Part shown: positions 36,057-46,048 of the stretch, piece by piece | Layout of the letters: every line of letters begins with the position of its first letter | Numbering within the stretch: the stretch's first letter is position 1 | Source: Bifidobacterium tibiigranuli | GTDB lineage: Bacteria > Actinomycetota > Actinomycetes > Actinomycetales > Bifidobacteriaceae | DNA length: 64,000 bases | Reading direction: 5' to 3' | NCBI RefSeq assembly: GCF_009371885.1 | Contig: NZ_QLZA01000003.1 | Span: forward strand, 124,001 to 188,000 | Notes under the pieces: model-generated | What the model was told of the DNA's origin: nothing | Databases searched by the model: none | Seen by the model: only the letters and a program-made list of their open reading frames with translations | Made by a program: the position numbers and the translations under genes

Positions 36057-36875
36057 GTGGGATTCGATCTGTTCATGGCCGTCGTAGCCATCGTTCTGGC
36101 CATTTTCCTCACATGGCTGACGCTGTGGCTGTTTTTCGGCCAGAATCGCGGTGACGCCGTCAACGGCACCGTCAGCGATGCCACAGCCGCCCACAACGCC
36201 ACCGATGCCACAGAAAACGGCGGCAATCAGCATTCGGGCATGTCGGAGGCAGGCCTAGAACACACCGGTCATATCCGCAATCTCATGCTGCTGAGCGCGG
36301 TGCTCACCCTCGCGATTATTGCCACGACGCTGCTCGACACCACGAATACGCACGTCGTGCCGTCATGGGTCACGAGCGTCTGGCTGCGCGCCATATTCGC
36401 CACGCCGATTCTGTTCTACTGCGGCAGGCCGATTCACCGTGTCGGCTGGGCGGCCCTGTCGCATCGCGTCGCCAACACTGATTCGCTGGTGATGCTCGGC
36501 TCGGCGCTCTCCTACGCCTACAGCCTCGTGCTCTGCATTGCGCCGAATCTGCTGCCCGCAGCACTGTACGAATGGGGCTTCGCCCTGATGGGAGTAGCCA
36601 TAACGCTGGCTTTGCTGTGCCATCAATTCAACGCGGAAACAATGTCGCCAGCCAAGGAACGAGCGCTGGCAAGCCGAGTCCGCATCTCGCGCATCGTCGT
36701 GCCTGCAGTCTTGCTCGTCGCCACTTGGGCATTCGCCATCGAAATCGTGTTCGGCCCGCAGCCGCGCCTTGCGCTGGCCGTCATGTTCGCCTCAATCGTG
36801 CTCATACTCGCCGGACTTATCATGTCGGCGGCCTGGCTCGCTTTGGAGCGATTCGCAGCACCAGCCAAGGGCTAG
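36057..36875 (+). CDS. Membrane protein derived from a CopA-type P-type ATPase, lacking catalytic domains
   Basis: A 272-residue membrane protein. Its middle (FYCGRPIHRVGWAALSHRV, then ANTDSLVMLGSALSYAYSLV) follows the transmembrane helices that precede the actuator domain of copper P1B-ATPases. The last third (IVVPAVLLVATWAFAIEIVF and on) follows the helices leading to the CPC site. The CPC motif itself is replaced by a LILAGLIM stretch, and the actuator, DKTGT phosphorylation and nucleotide-binding domains are all missing. TAAGGAGGAACCG before a GTG start is a strong ribosome site, so it is probably expressed. With csoR and its operator adjacent, it is likely copper-regulated. Its function is unknown. 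Confidence 0.72.
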   Translation: MGFDLFMAVVAIVLAIFLTWLTLWLFFGQNRGDAVNGTVSDATAAHNATDATENGGNQHSGMSEAGLEHTGHIRNLMLLSAVLTLAIIATTLLDTTNTHVVPSWVTSVWLRAIFATPILFYCGRPIHRVGWAALSHRVANTDSLVMLGSALSYAYSLVLCIAPNLLPAALYEWGFALMGVAITLALLCHQFNAETMSPAKERALASRVRISRIVVPAVLLVATWAFAIEIVFGPQPRLALAVMFASIVLILAGLIMSAAWLALERFAAPAKG

Positions 36876-36914
36876 CCCTCCGCGAACCGGCCTGCCCCAG
36901 GAATCCGACACCGT

Positions 36915-36942
36915 GTTGGGGGGGGGCGTAATTCAGTTATAA
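36915..36942 (+). promoter_or_regulatory. Promoter with a nine-G tract in its spacer
   Basis: TTGGGG (36915-36920), a 16-bp spacer and a perfect TATAAT (36937-36942). A run of nine G (36917-36925) begins in the -35 and enters the spacer, so slippage would change the -35/-10 distance. Only a short stem-loop lies downstream before clpB's 3' end. Confidence 0.5.
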
Positions 36943-36964
36943 TCTCGGAAAATGCGGCATTAGG

Positions 36965-37005
36965 AAGGGCTTGTGACTGGGAATACTCCACAGCCACAAG
37001 CCCTT
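36965..37005. terminator. Stem-loop 3' of clpB (also after the 36937 promoter)
   Basis: AAGGGCTTGTG (36965-36975) pairs with CACAAGCCCTT (36995-37005). It is probably the clpB terminator on the minus strand. On the plus strand it would end a transcript of about 60 nt from the TATAAT promoter, a possible small RNA. Confidence 0.6.
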
Positions 37006-37030
37006 TGCACTTAGATAGTCAATCAGTTAA

Positions 37031-39715
37031 TCAGCTTTCTTTTAGCGGATCCTCGGGCATGGTGCTCAGCTCAAGGTGTTCGCCGCCGGTCTGGTCCACC
37101 AGCACGGTGTCGCCATCGTGCACCTGGCCCGCCAGCAGCATGCGCGCCATCTGGTCGCCGACCTCGGTCTGCACCAGGCGACGCAAGGGCCGCGCGCCAT
37201 ACGCCGGGTCGTAGCCCATATTCGCCAGCCACTCGCGGGCCGCGTCGGTCACGTCGAGCGTGATGCGGCGGTCGGTGAGCCGCGCGGCGACTTCCTTGAC
37301 CTGGATGCTGACGATGCCGCCAAGCTCCTGGCGCGTCAGCGGGTGGAAGATGATGAGGTCATCCAAGCGGTTGACGAATTCGGGCTTGAACTGCGCGTGT
37401 ACCGCGTCCATCACCGCAATCCGCTTCGCGTCGTCATCGAGGTCCGGCTGCACGAGGAACTGCGAGCCGAGGTTCGAGGTCATGATGAGAATCGTGTTCT
37501 TGAAGTCGACCGTCCGGCCTTGCCCGTCGGTCAGGCGACCGTCGTCCAAAACCTGCAGCAGCACGTCGAAGACTTCCGGATTGGCTTTCTCGACCTCGTC
37601 GAACAGCACGACCGAGTAGGGCCTGCGCCGCACGGCCTCGGTGAGCTGGCCGCCCTCTTCGTAGCCGATGTAGCCCGGTGCCGCACCGATCAGGCGGGAC
37701 ACGGAGGCCTTCTCCATGTACTCGGACATGTCGATGCGCACCATGGCCTTCTCGTCATCAAACAGGAAGTCGGCGAGCGCCTTCGCCAGTTCGGTCTTGC
37801 CCACGCCGGTCGGCCCCAAGAACAGGAAGGAGCCGGTCGGGCGGTTCGGATCCGAGATGCCCGCACGCGAGCGGCGCACGGCGTCGGAGACGGCGCGGAT
37901 GGCTTCGCTCTGGCCGATGACCCGCTTGGAAAGCGCGTCCTCCATATGCAGCAGCTTCTCGTTCTCGCCCTGCATGAGGCGGCCCACCGGGATGCCAGTC
38001 CATTCGGAGACGATGCCCGCCACGGAATCGGCGTCCACATGGTCCGGGACCATCGGCTCGCTGCTAGGCATATCGCCAGTCACGCTTCCATCACCAGAAC
38101 CATCACCAGAACCATCAGCGCCGCTCACACTACCGTCAGCACCCGCAGCGTCGTCAGCGTTCTCAGCCGCTGCAAGCTCCTTCTGAATCGCCGGAATCTC
38201 GCCGTACAGAATGCGGCTGGCCGCTTCGAGATTGCCCTCGCGAGTGAACTTGTCGGCCTCGACGCGCTTGGCATCGAGCTGGGCGCGCAGCTCGCCGACC
38301 TTGTTATGGCCGGCTTTCTCTGCATCCCACCGCGCCTGCAATCCGCTGAGCTTCTCGCGCGCATCGGCCATATCGGACTCGATCTTCTCAAGCCGCGCCT
38401 TCGAAGCCGGATCCTGCGCCTTCTTGAGCTGCATCTGCTCCATTTCCAGGCGCGTGACCTTGCGCTGCAGCTCATCGATCTCCTCAGGCTGAGAGTCGAG
38501 CTCCATGCGCAGATGCGCCGCCGCCTCATCGACCAGGTCGATGGCCTTGTCAGGCAGCTGACGCCCAGAGATGTAGCGGTTCGACAGCGTGGCCGCAGCC
38601 ACGAGCGCATCGTCGCCGATCGTCACCTTGTGATGGGCCTCATAGCGCTGCTTGAGCCCGCGCAGAATCGCGACCGTGTCCTCCACGCTCGGTTCGCCGA
38701 CGAACACCTGCTGGAAGCGGCGTTCAAGCGCCGGATCCTTCTCAATGTTCTCGCGGTATTCGTCCAAGGTCGTCGCGCCGATCAGGCGCAGCTCACCCCT
38801 GGCCAGCATGGGCTTGAGCATATTGCCCGCGTCCATCGAGCCCTCGGCAGCGCCCGCGCCGACAATGGTGTGAATCTCGTCGATGAAGGTGATAATCTGC
38901 CCATCGGCGTTCTTGATCTCCTCAAGCACCGACTTGAGCCGCTCCTCGAATTCGCCGCGATACTTCGAACCGGCCACCATCGAGCCGAGATCCAGGCTGA
39001 TAAGCCGCTTGTTCTGCAGCGTGCTCGGCACATCGCCGGCTACGATGCGCTGCGCCAGCCCTTCAACCACGGCCGTCTTGCCGACGCCCGGCTCGCCAAT
39101 CAGCACCGGATTGTTCTTGGTGCGGCGCGACAGAATCTGCATGACGCGACGGACTTCCTGATCGCGCCCGATCACCGGGTCGAGCTTGCCGTCCTTCGCC
39201 GCCGCCGTCAGATCGGTCGAATACTTCTCCAAAGCCTTGTAATTGCCTTCGGCGTCCGCGCTCGTGACCTTCTTGCCGCCGCGAATCTGCGGCACGGCCT
39301 TGCGCAGCGCCTCAACGGTCACGCCGTTGGATTTGAGGATATCCGCGGCCCGATTCGGCGCGGCCTGCGCGATGCCGATCAACAAGTGCTCGGTGGACAC
39401 GTAATCGTCGCCCATCTGCTGCATTTCCTTCTCGGCCTGCGTCAGCGCCAACGACAGCTGCCGACTGGCATCCGGTTGGGATGTCGTCGAGCCGCTGGCG
39501 CTCGGCAGCGCCACCAGCGCATTGCGCACCTCGGCCCCGATATGCTGCGTATCGCCCCCGGCAGCCTGAATAAGCGCCGGAACCACGCCGTTCTCCTGAC
39601 GTAGCAAAGCGTCCGCAAGATGCAGCGTATCGACCTGCGCGTTGCCAGCCGCCGACGCGCTCTGAATGGCGTCGCCTATCGCCTGCTGGGCCATCGTGGT
39701 GAACTTCTGTTCCAT
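37031..39715 (-). CDS. clpB: ATP-dependent disaggregase ClpB
   Basis: Hexameric AAA+ chaperone that rescues aggregated proteins with DnaK. It has 894 residues: an N-domain ([16 protein letters not shown]), NBD1 with Walker [17 protein letters not shown], the coiled-coil M domain ([20 protein letters not shown]), and NBD2 with Walker [16 protein letters not shown]. Between the M domain and NBD2 is a Gly/Ser/Asp-rich insertion of about 35 residues not usual in ClpB. GGAGGTTGAT fixes the ATG at 39715. A HAIR element 130 bases upstream indicates HspR control. Confidence 0.97.
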   Translation of the reverse strand: MEQKFTTMAQQAIGDAIQSASAAGNAQVDTLHLADALLRQENGVVPALIQAAGGDTQHIGAEVRNALVALPSASGSTTSQPDASRQLSLALTQAEKEMQQMGDDYVSTEHLLIGIAQAAPNRAADILKSNGVTVEALRKAVPQIRGGKKVTSADAEGNYKALEKYSTDLTAAAKDGKLDPVIGRDQEVRRVMQILSRRTKNNPVLIGEPGVGKTAVVEGLAQRIVAGDVPSTLQNKRLISLDLGSMVAGSKYRGEFEERLKSVLEEIKNADGQIITFIDEIHTIVGAGAAEGSMDAGNMLKPMLARGELRLIGATTLDEYRENIEKDPALERRFQQVFVGEPSVEDTVAILRGLKQRYEAHHKVTIGDDALVAAATLSNRYISGRQLPDKAIDLVDEAAAHLRMELDSQPEEIDELQRKVTRLEMEQMQLKKAQDPASKARLEKIESDMADAREKLSGLQARWDAEKAGHNKVGELRAQLDAKRVEADKFTREGNLEAASRILYGEIPAIQKELAAAENADDAAGADGSVSGADGSGDGSGDGSVTGDMPSSEPMVPDHVDADSVAGIVSEWTGIPVGRLMQGENEKLLHMEDALSKRVIGQSEAIRAVSDAVRRSRAGISDPNRPTGSFLFLGPTGVGKTELAKALADFLFDDEKAMVRIDMSEYMEKASVSRLIGAAPGYIGYEEGGQLTEAVRRRPYSVVLFDEVEKANPEVFDVLLQVLDDGRLTDGQGRTVDFKNTILIMTSNLGSQFLVQPDLDDDAKRIAVMDAVHAQFKPEFVNRLDDLIIFHPLTRQELGGIVSIQVKEVAARLTDRRITLDVTDAAREWLANMGYDPAYGARPLRRLVQTEVGDQMARMLLAGQVHDGDTVLVDQTGGEHLELSTMPEDPLKES

Positions 39716-39842
39716 ATCAACCTCCGTCGTCAAGCGCCGCAGCCGGCCCCGGTCGCAATCGCAATCGCGTCCCGAGGCGCGTCCGCAGCGCATCACATCA
39801 ATGTCTGATATGTTCAACCAAGACAGTCACCATTCTATTCCC

Positions 39843-39871
39843 AAAACTTGAGCGCAGTCGACTCAAGTTTT
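39843..39871. promoter_or_regulatory. HAIR element (HspR operator) upstream of clpB
   Basis: CTTGAGC (39847-39853), seven bases, ACTCAAG (39861-39867): the HspR-associated inverted repeat consensus is CTTGAGT-N7-ACTCAAG. Outer bases extend the palindrome to CAAAACTTGAG/CTCAAGTTTTG. HspR control of clpB is established in bifidobacteria. Confidence 0.85.
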
Positions 39872-39892
39872 GTGATGTGGAAATAGTGCGCG

Positions 39893-40939
39893 TCAAAGAA
39901 TCAAGGAAGAAGGCCACCGGCTTACCTCACCTTTGAGATTGCCGGCACTTCCCTCACTACTACATCGCCACATGTTGACGATATCGGCGGGATGCCCGCC
40001 TTCCACCATGTCGATGCCATTGCGCACGGTGCGCTCCCGCAGCTCGGCAAACGATTCAATCGAGATATACGAAACGTGCGGTGTGACGACAATGCCGGGA
40101 ACATGCAAGATCGGATCGTCGACGCTCGGCGGTTCATCGGCGACTACATCCAACACAGCACCAGCCAAATGCCCGGACCGAACCGCTGCGATAAGCGCCG
40201 GCTCATCGAGCACCTTGCCACGAGATGTGTTGACCAATAGCGCACTCGGTTTGCAGCAATCGAATTCAGCAGCTCCCAACAGTCCTGTGGTTTCCTCGCA
40301 CAACCGTGCGTTGACGCTAATATAGTCGGCCTGGGCAAGCGCCTGATGCAGATCATCCACCTTGGCTATGCCTCGCGCAGCCAGCTTCTCGGCGTCGCGA
40401 TGCGGATCGTAGCCTATGACATGCATGCCCAAGGCTCCGGCGCGCACAGCCACCGTGCTGCCTATGCGCCCGCAGCCCACAATCAGCAAGGTAGATGCAG
40501 AAAGGCGATGCGGCGGGTTCCCAAGCGCAGGCGCGCCCCACTCGCCTTTGGCGATTTTAGGAGTATACCCGTCAAGCGGCTTATAGTGCCGGAAAATCGC
40601 AGCGAGCACATAGTCAGCCAAATCCTCAGCGCAGTAGCCATGCACATTCGTGACGGGGATACCGCGTCGTGCAGCCGTTTCCACATCCACGCGATCATAA
40701 CCGCCGCCGAACAGGGCTATGCCTTTGCAGCATTCCAGCCGATCAACGGTCGTCGCAGGCAATGGTGCATATACCTGTGCAAGAATGAGGTCTGCGCGCG
40801 TGCCGAATTCATCAAGGTCTGTCGCGTAGTCATAGCCGGAGAAACGGATGTCTACATTCGGATCCCACGCACGCAGCGCGGCTGTTTCGGCATCGTAGTC
40901 GGCCCACTCCTCGTCAATAACCCACACTAGATGCGCCAT
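39893..40939 (-). CDS. D-isomer-specific 2-hydroxyacid dehydrogenase
   Basis: A 348-residue NAD(P)H-dependent enzyme interconverting a 2-oxo acid and a D-2-hydroxy acid. The Rossmann motif is LLIVGCGRIGSTVAVRAGAL, with catalytic Arg in LLVNTSRGKVLD, Glu in VVADEPPSVDDP and His in VVTPHVSY, all intact. An Asp-type residue after the second beta strand (IGYDPHRD) suits NAD(H). The C-terminus is about 20 residues longer than usual. It starts one base after the AcnX small-subunit stop, so it is the last gene of the ABC-AcnX operon. The substrate is not predictable; by context it would act on the 2-oxo acid derived from the AcnX product. Confidence 0.85.
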   Translation of the reverse strand: MAHLVWVIDEEWADYDAETAALRAWDPNVDIRFSGYDYATDLDEFGTRADLILAQVYAPLPATTVDRLECCKGIALFGGGYDRVDVETAARRGIPVTNVHGYCAEDLADYVLAAIFRHYKPLDGYTPKIAKGEWGAPALGNPPHRLSASTLLIVGCGRIGSTVAVRAGALGMHVIGYDPHRDAEKLAARGIAKVDDLHQALAQADYISVNARLCEETTGLLGAAEFDCCKPSALLVNTSRGKVLDEPALIAAVRSGHLAGAVLDVVADEPPSVDDPILHVPGIVVTPHVSYISIESFAELRERTVRNGIDMVEGGHPADIVNMWRCSSEGSAGNLKGEVSRWPSSLIL

Positions 40940-40940
40940 G

Positions 40941-41483
40941 CTATCCCTCTGTCTCCGCTGTTTTCGCTCCATCCAGTCCAACCGCGACGCCATCCGCACC
41001 CAATCCGGATGCTTCGACGGTAACGAGCTCATCGGTCGCATTCACGGTGACGATATCGCCATCGTGCGTATTCGCATAGAATTCCTCAGGCAGCCTGTTG
41101 ACCAAGGGGCTTTCCATGATGATCGCGCTTGCCACAAGCGTGGTGTCGAGATTGCGCACCACCATAGCCCGAGGCTCGGTACCCGCTATTTTGAGCTGAT
41201 ACATGCCGTCCGCCTGCACCACGCTAGAGCCAGAGCCGTTGGGAAAAACGAGAATCGTATCGGCTATGGACTGCCCATAGAGGCAATGGTTTTTGTCAAG
41301 CACGACGCCGTTCTTCGGATCCACCAGATAAAAGCAGAACGGGTCCTTCGAAAACAGCACTCTGCCGGTTGCCTTGCCTTCGGATATCATATGGCACTGG
41401 TATTCGGCCGTCTGCACAGGCTCCTCCGTTGCTGTCTTCTCCATCGCCGCCCCGGCTTGTATATCTTGCGCCTGGCTCATCAT
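40941..41483 (-). CDS. Aconitase X small subunit (DUF126 swivel domain)
   Basis: The swivelling domain of a two-subunit AcnX dehydratase. It has 180 residues; the core is ATGRVLFSKDPFCFYLVDPK, then DKNHCLYGQSIADTILVFPN, GSGSS and the AMVVRNLDTTLVASAIIMES strand. The GSGSS loop is thought to contribute a catalytic Ser. The C-terminal 20 residues are extra. It overlaps the large-subunit stop by four bases (ATGA). Characterised bacterial AcnX enzymes dehydrate cis-3-hydroxy-L-proline, and archaeal ones dehydrate mevalonate 5-phosphate; the substrate here is unknown. Confidence 0.88.
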   Translation of the reverse strand: MMSQAQDIQAGAAMEKTATEEPVQTAEYQCHMISEGKATGRVLFSKDPFCFYLVDPKNGVVLDKNHCLYGQSIADTILVFPNGSGSSVVQADGMYQLKIAGTEPRAMVVRNLDTTLVASAIIMESPLVNRLPEEFYANTHDGDIVTVNATDELVTVEASGLGADGVAVGLDGAKTAETEG

Positions 41484-42907
41484 GCACCCACCTTTTGCGC
41501 TACGTCCATCTTCGCCATAGGCTGCTTCGTCGAACGCCAGGTACCAGGCGTTGTTGCCTTACGCTCTGCGGCACCAGAGCCGGCACGAATACCAGCGAAC
41601 TCAGCTTCGGACGGACCGGACATCGTGCCTACACCTGCCGCGGAGCCGATTGCGCTCGAAGATTCAGACAACCCGGACTCTGGCTTCTCCGGACCACCGG
41701 GCTCTGCGATGCTGCCGACAAGCGCCGCGTCCACCGCTCTTTCCAGCTCGGTGATCACGAACTTCATATCGCGTCGCTTGGTGTAATACGCGCATTTGGG
41801 CGAATCGGTCACGCCCTTCTTGCCATACAGGAATTTCCAGCACGGCTGGTCCATGCAGGTATCGGCAATGATGTAGCCGCCAGCACGTTCGATATCGTCG
41901 AAATATCCCATCTTCTCCGCCGTGGAGCGAGTAAGCGAGTTCGTCATCGCGAACAGCGGCACGGCGAGCTTACGCCCTCGCACTTTGCTGGCAATCATTG
42001 CGACTTGATCGATGGTGATATGCGGGCAACCGAATAACGCAAAATCGATTGTGCCGTACGGGTCGGTCAGTTCGGCACGCATCTTCTCCAAATCGGACTG
42101 CGTGATGGTAACGACCTGATCCGGTTCGTGCCCTTGGAACGCCGCTTCCACGGTAGGCGCCTCAGGCGTGAATCCGACGATGTGGTAGATGGCTACGTTT
42201 CCGCCGGTATTGAGCTCTGCGCCAAGATTCATCAGCGCGGAACGCGATGGGTTCTTCGGCAGGCCCGCGAACACAGGAACCTTGAAACCGATCAGGCGCG
42301 GCGTGAGATAGCCGAGCATTGAATAGTAGAAGTCATTACGCATGTCCGCTTCCACATTGACAAGCACCTGGCCGCGCCGGTTTTCATCGAGCATATAGCC
42401 GTACAGAGGCGCCACGCCGGTAATGGCGGCGCACAGGGCGCTCTGCGCCGATTCGCGATTGGTGCGCGCGCCGTATATGGAATTGACGAACGGGGTCGCG
42501 CTGGATTCGGAATATGACGTGATCTCGCCGAAACGCGGTACATTCGTCTCAAGATATGGCGTGCAGTCGTAGGTCATAACCGCGCCAAGCCTGCGGTACG
42601 CCTTATCGGTGCGCGTGACGATATCCGCATCCTCGGGCGCCACCGGTGAGATGCAGTTCATCTGCTCCAAGTTGAAGCTGGGATTGACCGTAGGCCGCAC
42701 ACGGCACACCGCACCGGCATCGGCAAGCTTCTCGGCGAACCACAAGTCGGCCTCCTGGTTGCTCAACGCAACGTGGGTTTTGGTAACCGGCACCATGTGC
42801 GGCGCGTCGAACGCCTCGCCAATCGCCACCTGTACTTTCATCGCCAACTGCGTGCCTTTGCCATATTCTCCGTGGAGCATGGCCAATTCCTCGTCGTTCA
42901 GTTCCAT
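41480..42907 (-). CDS. Aconitase X large subunit (DUF521)
   Basis: The catalytic Fe-S subunit of an AcnX hydro-lyase. It has 475 residues starting MELNDEELAMLHGEYG, the family start. Conserved blocks include PHMVPVTKTHVALSNQEADLW, Cys-containing EQMNCISPV, MTYDCTPYLE, TSYSESSATPFVNSIYGART, FALFGCPHITIDQ and ADTCMDQPCWKF, whose Cys residues are candidates for cluster ligation. The last about 60 residues are low complexity. AAGGAGAGCGCA precedes the ATG. It is the fourth gene in a minus-strand run, behind the ABC transporter genes. Confidence 0.9.
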   Translation of the reverse strand: MELNDEELAMLHGEYGKGTQLAMKVQVAIGEAFDAPHMVPVTKTHVALSNQEADLWFAEKLADAGAVCRVRPTVNPSFNLEQMNCISPVAPEDADIVTRTDKAYRRLGAVMTYDCTPYLETNVPRFGEITSYSESSATPFVNSIYGARTNRESAQSALCAAITGVAPLYGYMLDENRRGQVLVNVEADMRNDFYYSMLGYLTPRLIGFKVPVFAGLPKNPSRSALMNLGAELNTGGNVAIYHIVGFTPEAPTVEAAFQGHEPDQVVTITQSDLEKMRAELTDPYGTIDFALFGCPHITIDQVAMIASKVRGRKLAVPLFAMTNSLTRSTAEKMGYFDDIERAGGYIIADTCMDQPCWKFLYGKKGVTDSPKCAYYTKRRDMKFVITELERAVDAALVGSIAEPGGPEKPESGLSESSSAIGSAAGVGTMSGPSEAEFAGIRAGSGAAERKATTPGTWRSTKQPMAKMDVAQKVGA

Positions 42908-43038
42908 TGCGCTCTCCTTGGTTTGCAAATTTTTTCTGCGATTCACGTCGCCATTCACGTCGCTATTCGCATCGATCAAGACCGGTTGCCACGCAAGTCA
43001 CACATATGAATTCCACACGCTGCCGGCCATGTACGGCC

Positions 43039-43914
43039 TTACTTGCCCTGTTCGGCCGTTTTGAAGCTTTCTTCGCGGATCAGGTCAGCCGCGTGGTCGC
43101 GATATGCAAGGAATTCAGGGGTTCTACGGGTTTCGTAATCGCGTGGGCGCGGTATGTCGATGTCCATGATCTCCTTGATACGGCCTGGTCTTGCGGACAT
43201 GACGACCGTGCGGTCGGCCAGCAGGATGGCTTCATCGATACCGTGCGTGACCATCACGATTGTGGTGGGCGACTTCTGCCACACTCGCAGCAACAGCTCC
43301 TGCATGACAATGCGAGTCTGCATATCCAGCGCGGCGAATGGTTCGTCAAGCAGCAGAACATCGGGATTGGCGGCAAGCGCACGCGCGATGGCAACGCGCT
43401 GCTTCATCCCGCCGGACAGCGACTTGGGATACAGATCCTCGAATCCACGCAGGCCGACCAGGTCGACATAAGAATCGGCGATCTGCTCGATTTGCGGGGT
43501 GTCGACCTTGCCCTGCTGTTCAAGGCCGAACTGGATGTTCTTGCGAACGGTAAGCCAAGGGAACAAGGTATATGACTGGAATACCATGCCGCGATCCGAG
43601 CCAGGGCCGTCAACCACCTTGTTCTTATGAGTGATGGTGCCTGTGGTAGGCGTTTCCAAGCCGCCGATCATGCGCAGCAGCGTGGACTTGCCACAGCCCG
43701 AAGGCCCCAGCAAAGTGACGAATTCACGATCCTTGACAACCAGATCGATGCGGTCAAGTGCCTGCACTGCGCCACGCTTGCCTTGCGGCGGAAAGGTCTT
43801 CGTGACTCCGGTGATGACGATGTCTCGCATCGGGTCGCCGGGCGCGCCTTCCCACATGCCATTCGCAGCCATTACGCTCTGGCCGCCGTTCTCTTTCAAC
43901 GTTTCCTGCGTCAT
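43039..43914 (-). CDS. ABC transporter ATPase, NitT/TauT family
   Basis: A 291-residue cytoplasmic ATPase of the SsuB/TauB type. Walker A is [16 protein letters not shown], the Q-loop is [18 protein letters not shown], the signature is [15 protein letters not shown], Walker B is [12 protein letters not shown] and the His switch is in [11 protein letters not shown]. It forms a complete importer with the neighbouring permease and lipoprotein, 56 bases downstream of the permease gene. The partner genes suggest import of an organic acid degraded by AcnX (inference). Confidence 0.93.
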   Translation of the reverse strand: MTQETLKENGGQSVMAANGMWEGAPGDPMRDIVITGVTKTFPPQGKRGAVQALDRIDLVVKDREFVTLLGPSGCGKSTLLRMIGGLETPTTGTITHKNKVVDGPGSDRGMVFQSYTLFPWLTVRKNIQFGLEQQGKVDTPQIEQIADSYVDLVGLRGFEDLYPKSLSGGMKQRVAIARALAANPDVLLLDEPFAALDMQTRIVMQELLLRVWQKSPTTIVMVTHGIDEAILLADRTVVMSARPGRIKEIMDIDIPRPRDYETRRTPEFLAYRDHAADLIREESFKTAEQGK

Positions 43915-43970
43915 CGCGCCGCCTTTTCCCTGTCGTCTGTCATATCTGCCCTGTTCATGCTGGAAGCCGA

Positions 43971-44900
43971 TCACTCTTCACGCCACGGGAACAATGCTTT
44001 GGATGCCCACACCAGCACGTTGTCAACAATCAGGCCGATGATGCCCAAGGTCAGAATGCCGACGAAGATCTTGCCGACCAGAACCGTGCGTTGCGCCTGC
44101 AGAATCGTATACCCGATTCCAGAGGATGCGCCGACCAGCTCGGCGACGATTACATAAGTCCACGCCCATCCGAGCACGATTCGCAGCGTATCAACGATAT
44201 CGGGAAGTGTCTTATGGAAAATGATCTTCCACAGGACGCTTGCTCGCGTAGTGCCCAGCGTGTATGACGCCTCGATGAGGCTTCTGTCGACGGAGGCGAT
44301 GTTGTTCGCCACCATAAGCACGATCTGCGGCAATGACCCCAAGATGATAATCGCCATTTTCTCCTTCTCATCCAAGCCAATCCAGAAAATGAACAGCGGG
44401 ATGAATGCGGAGGCGGGCATATAGCGAAGGAACGAGAACAACGGCGATAGAAATGCTGAGACAGGCGCGTAGGCACCGACCAGCACTCCAAGAGGAACGC
44501 CGATCACCGCAGCGATGATGAAGCCACCCATCACGCGATACACCGTAGCCCAAATGTCGACGACAAAGCCGCCGGAGAACATGGTAACTGCAGAGGCCCA
44601 CGTCTTAGCAGGCGAAGGCAGGAAGAGCGGATCCACAAACCCGCCATAGGAAAGCAGACTCCACACCGCAAGAATCAACACGAATGCAGCAACGCCAAGC
44701 AGCACAGTGGGGACCTTGCCAATCGAGGCTTTCGGCGTGAACGCTTCTCGAAGGCGATGTCCTAATGTCATTTTCGGTGCTGCCGGGAGCGGTTCGTTCA
44801 CGCTCGCAGCAGCCGTTGCACCGCCATCGCCTCCGGGCCTGATTCTGGATTCCTCGCCGGGGAAGGCCAGCTTCCTCTCGCCACTTTCGATAGGCACCAT
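43971..44900 (-). CDS. ABC transporter permease, NitT/TauT family
   Basis: A 309-residue inner-membrane permease of the SsuC/TauC type with six helices after a 65-residue hydrophilic N-terminus. The cytoplasmic EAA loop is present as [35 protein letters not shown] and [17 protein letters not shown] are family-typical. The start is uncertain between GTG at 44921 and the ATG at 44900 (AGG six bases before); the latter is chosen. It pairs with the ATPase downstream and the binding protein upstream. Confidence 0.92.
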   Translation of the reverse strand: MVPIESGERKLAFPGEESRIRPGGDGGATAAASVNEPLPAAPKMTLGHRLREAFTPKASIGKVPTVLLGVAAFVLILAVWSLLSYGGFVDPLFLPSPAKTWASAVTMFSGGFVVDIWATVYRVMGGFIIAAVIGVPLGVLVGAYAPVSAFLSPLFSFLRYMPASAFIPLFIFWIGLDEKEKMAIIILGSLPQIVLMVANNIASVDRSLIEASYTLGTTRASVLWKIIFHKTLPDIVDTLRIVLGWAWTYVIVAELVGASSGIGYTILQAQRTVLVGKIFVGILTLGIIGLIVDNVLVWASKALFPWREE

Positions 44901-45016
44901 CTCATACCTGCTTTCCAGCACTCATGCGTTTCTCTGTTCCAATCGCGACGCTCTGGGCACACTGCAATCACAACCCTGCGCCGCTCGCACACAGTCAGAC
45001 GACTCAGTCAGACAAC

Positions 45017-46048
45017 TCATCCTTGGACGAACTGAGGATTGAGAATCTTGCTCACATCAGCCTTGGTGTCGGCCATCTTGGTGTCGACCCATAGTTGGGC
45101 CGCATAATTGGCAATCTTGTAGGCGTCACCCTTGCCATCCTGACCGAAGTATTTCTTGTTGGCAGCCTTGTCCCACAGTTGGATTTCGGTCTGGTACTCC
45201 TTCTTGGTGGCGTTCACATCATCGCTGCCAAGCACTTTGTTGAGAATCGTGTAGGCATCATCCGGATTGGACTTCATATATTTTAGCGAGTCATCCCACC
45301 CATCCACGATTGCCTGCACTGTCTTGGGGTACTTGTGGACGAATTTGGTGTCAAGGCACAGGGCATCCACGATTACGCCTTTGTAATCAGAACTTGAAAG
45401 CAGCACCTTGCCGAAGCTGGTGGATGCGGCCTTGTCCAGCCACGGCTGCCAGGTCATGGCCGCGTCGACTTTGCCCGCCACGAATGCAGAGCCGGCATCT
45501 CCGGAACTCATCGACTGCACATTGAAGTCCTTCATCGACATGCCTTCCTTCTGGGCCACATAGTTGAACCAGAAGAAGCTCGCGCCGCCGGTAGTGTCCA
45601 ATGCTATGGACTTTCCCTTGAGATCCTTGAACGACTTGATGTCCTTCTTCGCAATTAGGCCATCACCGCCGTCCGAAGTGTCCAATGCGAGTACGACCTG
45701 GGAGTCTATGCCTGCGGCGCTGGAAAGCACCACGGTATCAAGAGAAGTGGCAATGCCCTGAATGCGGCCGGCAGCAAGCGCGCTCTTGGAATCGGACTTG
45801 CTTTCGATGTCCTCGATCTTCACTTTGGCGCCATGCTTTTCGAAGAAGCCCTTTTTCACGGCCAAATCAAGTGGCGCAAAACCCAGCCATGAGGAATGTG
45901 CGATGGAAACGGTGCCAGTATAGGTGCCGTCGCCAGATTGCCCGCTATCAGAGGCTGAACTGTTGCCGCATCCGGACAATGCGAGCGCCAGCACAGCCGC
46001 AACCGCGGTTGGAGCGATCGCTCTGGTAAGCATATGCCTGTTGTTCAT
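45017..46048 (-). CDS. NitT/TauT-type ABC substrate-binding lipoprotein
   Basis: A 343-residue lipoprotein. The signal peptide ends in LALALSGC, giving a lipidated Cys, followed by a Ser/Gly linker. The periplasmic-binding fold starts TGTVSIAHSSWLGFAPLDLAV, with SKSALAAGRIQGIATSLDTV and KSIALDTTGG, typical of the SsuA/TauA/NMT1 group. AAAGGAAGCAATC precedes the ATG at 46048. It is the promoter-proximal gene of a six-gene unit (binding protein, permease, ATPase, AcnX large, AcnX small, dehydrogenase), divergent from iclR. The ligand is unknown. Confidence 0.92.
   Translation of the reverse strand: MNNRHMLTRAIAPTAVAAVLALALSGCGNSSASDSGQSGDGTYTGTVSIAHSSWLGFAPLDLAVKKGFFEKHGAKVKIEDIESKSDSKSALAAGRIQGIATSLDTVVLSSAAGIDSQVVLALDTSDGGDGLIAKKDIKSFKDLKGKSIALDTTGGASFFWFNYVAQKEGMSMKDFNVQSMSSGDAGSAFVAGKVDAAMTWQPWLDKAASTSFGKVLLSSSDYKGVIVDALCLDTKFVHKYPKTVQAIVDGWDDSLKYMKSNPDDAYTILNKVLGSDDVNATKKEYQTEIQLWDKAANKKYFGQDGKGDAYKIANYAAQLWVDTKMADTKADVSKILNPQFVQG

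Noticed and set aside
36057..36875. Functional copper-transporting ATPase
   Set aside because: No CPC, DKTGT or nucleotide-binding domain; only membrane segments remain.
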